A stretch of DNA of 64,000 bases, taken from assembly GCA_964017065.1 (NCBI GenBank), contig OZ024784.1, forward strand, positions 5,747,152 to 5,811,151, written 5' to 3'. This document shows positions 61,198 through 64,000 of the stretch, one piece after another; position 1 is the stretch's first letter; every line of letters begins with the position of its first letter. The position numbers and the translations under genes are program-made. Below the pieces are notes generated by a model, which had not been told where the DNA came from, made no database searches, and saw only the letters and a list, made by a program, of their open reading frames with translations. Origin of the DNA: Haliclona indistincta (Eukaryota; Porifera; Demospongiae; Haplosclerida; Chalinidae).

Positions 61198-63080
61198 TGA
61201 TAATTTTGTTGTGTTCTGAACATTGCCATAAGTTTTACAAGAGAATTTATTGTGCAAGAATGTGTTATAGAATTATTAGGTTCATGCCTCAGTGGGCAGA
61301 GCCACAAGGCATCAGTAAACATGCAGTATGAATAATTTTTCAACACATTCAAAATGTAACCTGTTTCAAATTAGTCAACTAAGTTGTATAGTGGTGATTT
61401 CCCACCGAGGCATAGCACCTGTGGTGCTATTTTATGTCAGAAATGTTAGTTTTATATATACACAATACAGACATAGTTAGCTGATTGAACGGTTTTGAGC
61501 AGTTTTTTGTGGAACCTGTAATGCATAAGAAATCATCCAGTATGCTCTTATGAGTGAAAGGTACACACACTGTTGAGGTACATCTCCTTCCAGTACCCCG
61601 CCATAAGAGTTAGTCTGTATTGACTAGAAGTGTTGCGAAATCACAGGATTGGTACGTAGCAGGATTGGTACGTAGAAAATTCCCTGCACGTCAGCCAATG
61701 CAAGAAAGCATATTCAAAGGGCATATTATCAACAACTGCTATGGATACAAACCCCACTTAAAGATTGTTTAGAAATGAACGCTGAGTCGTATAGTTTCAC
61801 AAAGAAAATTTAATACTTCCTGGTATTGTTACCTCCAGGCCTGAAGACAATCCTGATTGTTGTTGTACACGTGGTAAATGTGCCCACAGGAATGGATATG
61901 TCGCTGCAGGGTAGCTGGAATCAAGTGTTGCAACAGTGGTACTGCAAGTGTAAAGGAGGTCAATCCTGCAAAAACCTATCACTGAATAACTTAATTTTTA
62001 TGAACATCATTTTTGTAATACTAAATACTGCCTAAGTTTATATTTAAGTGACTCTTCAAATTAATAAATTATTGTTGGTAATTGTTGGTAATGTTGGTAA
62101 TACTTGTACTGTTTTCAAACCATCAGAATCTTAAAATATTAAACTCTTTAAAATGTAGATGTTAATGCATTTCTGAAAAGGTGTAGCCATTTTTTTGCAG
62201 TGAATATTGGTTTGGCACACATCCCAATACATTCCTTAGGGTCATATTACCTTAGAACAGTTGCTAGAAAGTAGGTTACTAAAATGGTTAAGAAGATAGA
62301 GCAATTATTGTCAGTGACACTCAGGTGACACTGCTGATAAAAAGGCGTGGTCATTTTTGGGTATTTTCGCTGCGGATATGGATAGACAATTTGGCATCTT
62401 ATTCCTTGAAGTCAAATTACCCTAAAACAGTTGAGTTACCCTCTCTTAAATTAAATACATACAAATCTTAGTCAGGGCCTAGACTAAAACTGTTTTCCTG
62501 CTTTACTTAGGTTCTTCACAACACAGTAACTAGCACACTCACTGCTAGCACCACAATCACCACACTGCAGGCACTCACTCTAACAATAATTCCAGGAGTA
62601 GTTGTTGCTAAACTAACCAATAACCATCATGCATGCAGTTGCTCTGGCTCATCGTCACCATACACTGACAGCACCTACGAATTATAATTATTGCAACAAA
62701 CTTGATATACAACATGTAGGAAAGTTTCTGTGAATGTCACTGCTCAGACTAAGAATTCTATTCCGTAAGATCTAAGGACATAATTGTGTATACTCTTTGC
62801 CCTATAAAAATACTTCAACTGAGTACAACATAGGCAGCGCTCAGCACACACTTGCTAGTGCCGCTTTATTTTGAAATATAAGGAAATCTTACAAATCGCT
62901 AAAATGATATTGATATAGTTCTGTCAGAGCTGAGGCCAAAGAAATAAAAATGGATGGTCGGCCCAACACCATCCAAGGGAAAAAAAACAGAGAAATAAAA
63001 CCCAACTGGGATAAAACCTTCTCTGGAAAAACCCAAATGATAAATACAACAGCTCAAAATTAAAGATGAAAGTGCAAATG
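61198..63080. other. Gene-poor stretch after the Ig receptor
   Basis: No ORF with convincing coding character. Small features: an inverted pair ATGCCTCAGTGGG (about 61285) and CCCACCGAGGCAT (about 61401); a short tandem of TTGGTAAT (about 62074-62101); a hairpin GGATGGT/ACCATCC (about 62951-62975). Otherwise I see nothing in it. Confidence 0.5.
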
Positions 63081-63425
63081 GGTCTTGACCTGTAGTAAAA
63101 AAGAGATTAGACATTGTACAGCAATATACCTCTCATGGATTACACAAGCTCAATCTATGGGAGAGATTATTAATGAAGTAAAAAAGTGTAAAAATGTGTC
63201 TTTTGATCTGTAGTAACAAAGAGATAAAACAGCATACAACAATATACCTGTCGGCATTCTGTTGGTAAATGGGTTGATCTGTATTGAAAAGAGGTAAGAC
63301 AACACACTGCAATATACCTGTCAACATTCACACATGTGAGTGTGTAAGAAACAAGTGAAAAATGGGGTCTTGTCCTGTAGTAAAATGAGATAAGACAATA
63401 TACAACATTTACCTTTCAGTATTTA
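63081..63425 (-). repeat. Four tandem intron-like units
   Basis: Four diverged copies of a roughly 40-bp unit at 63090-63129, 63208-63247, 63279-63317 and 63375-63412. Read on the minus strand, each starts GTATATTG (or GTAAATG) and ends TACTACAG or AATACAG, i.e. it has the form of a complete minimal intron. The blocks between them are 78, 31 and 57 bp, the later ones sharing ATCAA or ACAAG starts. Splicing is not demonstrated; plain tandem duplication is the alternative. Confidence 0.6.
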
Positions 63426-63437
63426 CACAGGAGTTGG

Positions 63438-63838
63438 GTACATCTGTAGAATAACTAGCTTCATTCCCGGGCTCCACTCAGTTTTGAGAGAAGTGGAGCC
63501 GGGAAGAGGCTAAGAAAGATAGCATGTTAATAAACAGTAATAAGAGTACCTTTGTATAGCTGCTTTATCTGCTGAGACAAGAGCATGCATATTAATAATG
63601 ATTCTTATCTTAAAAGCATATCTTCTTGTTATTCAGGTAAATCTGTAGAATAACTAGCCCCATTCACAGGGTCCGCTCTTATCGATTAGTGGAGACGGGA
63701 ACAAGGATAAGAAAGATAGCATGTTAATAAACAGTAAGAGTACCTCTAATACAGTGTCTTTGTATACCTGCTTATCTGCTGAGAAAAGAGCATGCATATT
63801 AATAAGATTCTTATCTTAAAAGCATATCTTCTTTTATT
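63438..63838. repeat. Two-copy tandem duplication, 199-bp period
   Basis: 63438-63636 and 63637-63838 share long identical blocks (CTGTAGAATAACTAGC; AAGAAAGATAGCATGTTAAT; GAGCATGCATATTAATAA; TCTTATCTTAAAAGCATATC). Copy 1 contains a strong hairpin (TTCCCGG(G)CTCCACT with AGTGGAGCCGGGAA, about 63463-63508) that is degraded in copy 2. On the minus strand the unit again contains a splice-acceptor-like TTATTCTACAG. Confidence 0.85.
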
Positions 63839-64000
63839 CTGTATTGAAAGACATGTGGCTGTAGTGGCTGTACATAAGATCAATATTTTGTCACATTCAA
63901 GTTGACAATGCAATGCACTTTGGTGTAGTCAACGGCGACTAGCTGAATTAGCTATAGTCTGCCACAGCAGCCACTGATGTAGGGATCTATGGTTTGTTAG
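63839..64000. other. Right end, no feature recognised
   Basis: Unique-looking sequence with no supported gene or repeat. Confidence 0.4.

Noticed and set aside
61797..61982. Small minus-strand ORF after the Ig receptor
   Set aside because: 61 codons, no domain, no splice partners and no neighbouring coding evidence.
63081..63840. Regularly spaced repeats as a CRISPR array
   Set aside because: Eukaryotic context, diverged repeats, unequal spacing and splice-site-like borders; no cas genes.

Overview
The window looks like nuclear DNA from a compact animal genome, most likely a sponge (Porifera, probably a demosponge). This is inference. It rests on metazoan-only families (giant cadherin, STIM, ILK, TNFR-like and Ig-like receptors, a death-domain protein), many spliceosomal introns of roughly 40-300 bp, and genes packed tens to hundreds of bases apart. 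I see no bacterial operon signals, no CRISPR array and no rRNA or tRNA gene.

Left part (1-15.9 kb): a giant, essentially intronless transmembrane cadherin (about 27 cadherin repeats) is followed by an intergenic stretch that can fold into a closed multi-hairpin structure (11341-11565). Next is a death-domain/coiled-coil gene whose 3' half is interrupted by frameshifts and a stop and has captured a 235-bp, about 99% identical piece of the neighbouring cadherin's cytoplasmic-tail coding sequence, flanked by a 41-bp direct repeat. A small secreted Cys-rich protein with a phospholipase-A2-like HD motif follows.

Middle (16-59 kb): a dense housekeeping block with nearly alternating strands. In order: SRA1(-), STIM(+), CWH43/PGAP2IP-like(-), RECQL5(+), a stand-alone ADD-domain protein(+), a TNFR-like receptor(+), calnexin(-), a 106-aa unknown(+), UTP18(-), ILK(+), TXNDC15(-), FIP1L1(+), an NDUFC2-like small protein(-), aspartylglucosaminidase AGA(+), GLRX5(+), a goliath-type PA-TM-RING E3 ligase(-), RPL9(+), a ZDHHC palmitoyltransferase(-), MCTS1(+), an MRG-domain protein(-), BORCS8(+), GTF2E2/TFIIE-beta(-). 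Nine head-to-head pairs have start codons 37-510 bp apart, so bidirectional promoters dominate; most remaining neighbours are tail-to-tail with very short gaps. Three inverted-repeat (MITE-like) elements sit in introns: two in calnexin, and a 1.4-kb one that fills nearly all of an MRG-gene intron.

Right part (59-64 kb): an Ig-like transmembrane receptor whose cytoplasmic tail carries a tandem array of Y-x-x-P pentapeptides and whose last intron holds a nested palindrome. It is followed by gene-poor sequence with two sets of tandem repeats. The first set reads, on the minus strand, as repeated 38-40-bp GT...CAG intron-like units separated by mini-exon-like blocks.

Functionally the block mixes ER/Golgi quality control and Ca2+ signalling (calnexin, STIM, TXNDC15, CWH43-like), adhesion (cadherin, ILK), gene expression (RECQL5, GTF2E2, MRG, FIP1L1, UTP18, RPL9, MCTS1), organelle maintenance (GLRX5, AGA, BORCS8, NDUFC2-like) and candidate immune/surface receptors (TNFR-like, Ig-YxxP, death-domain protein). 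Exon boundaries were read by eye from GT/AG (rarely GC/AG) signals and family similarity, without RNA evidence.
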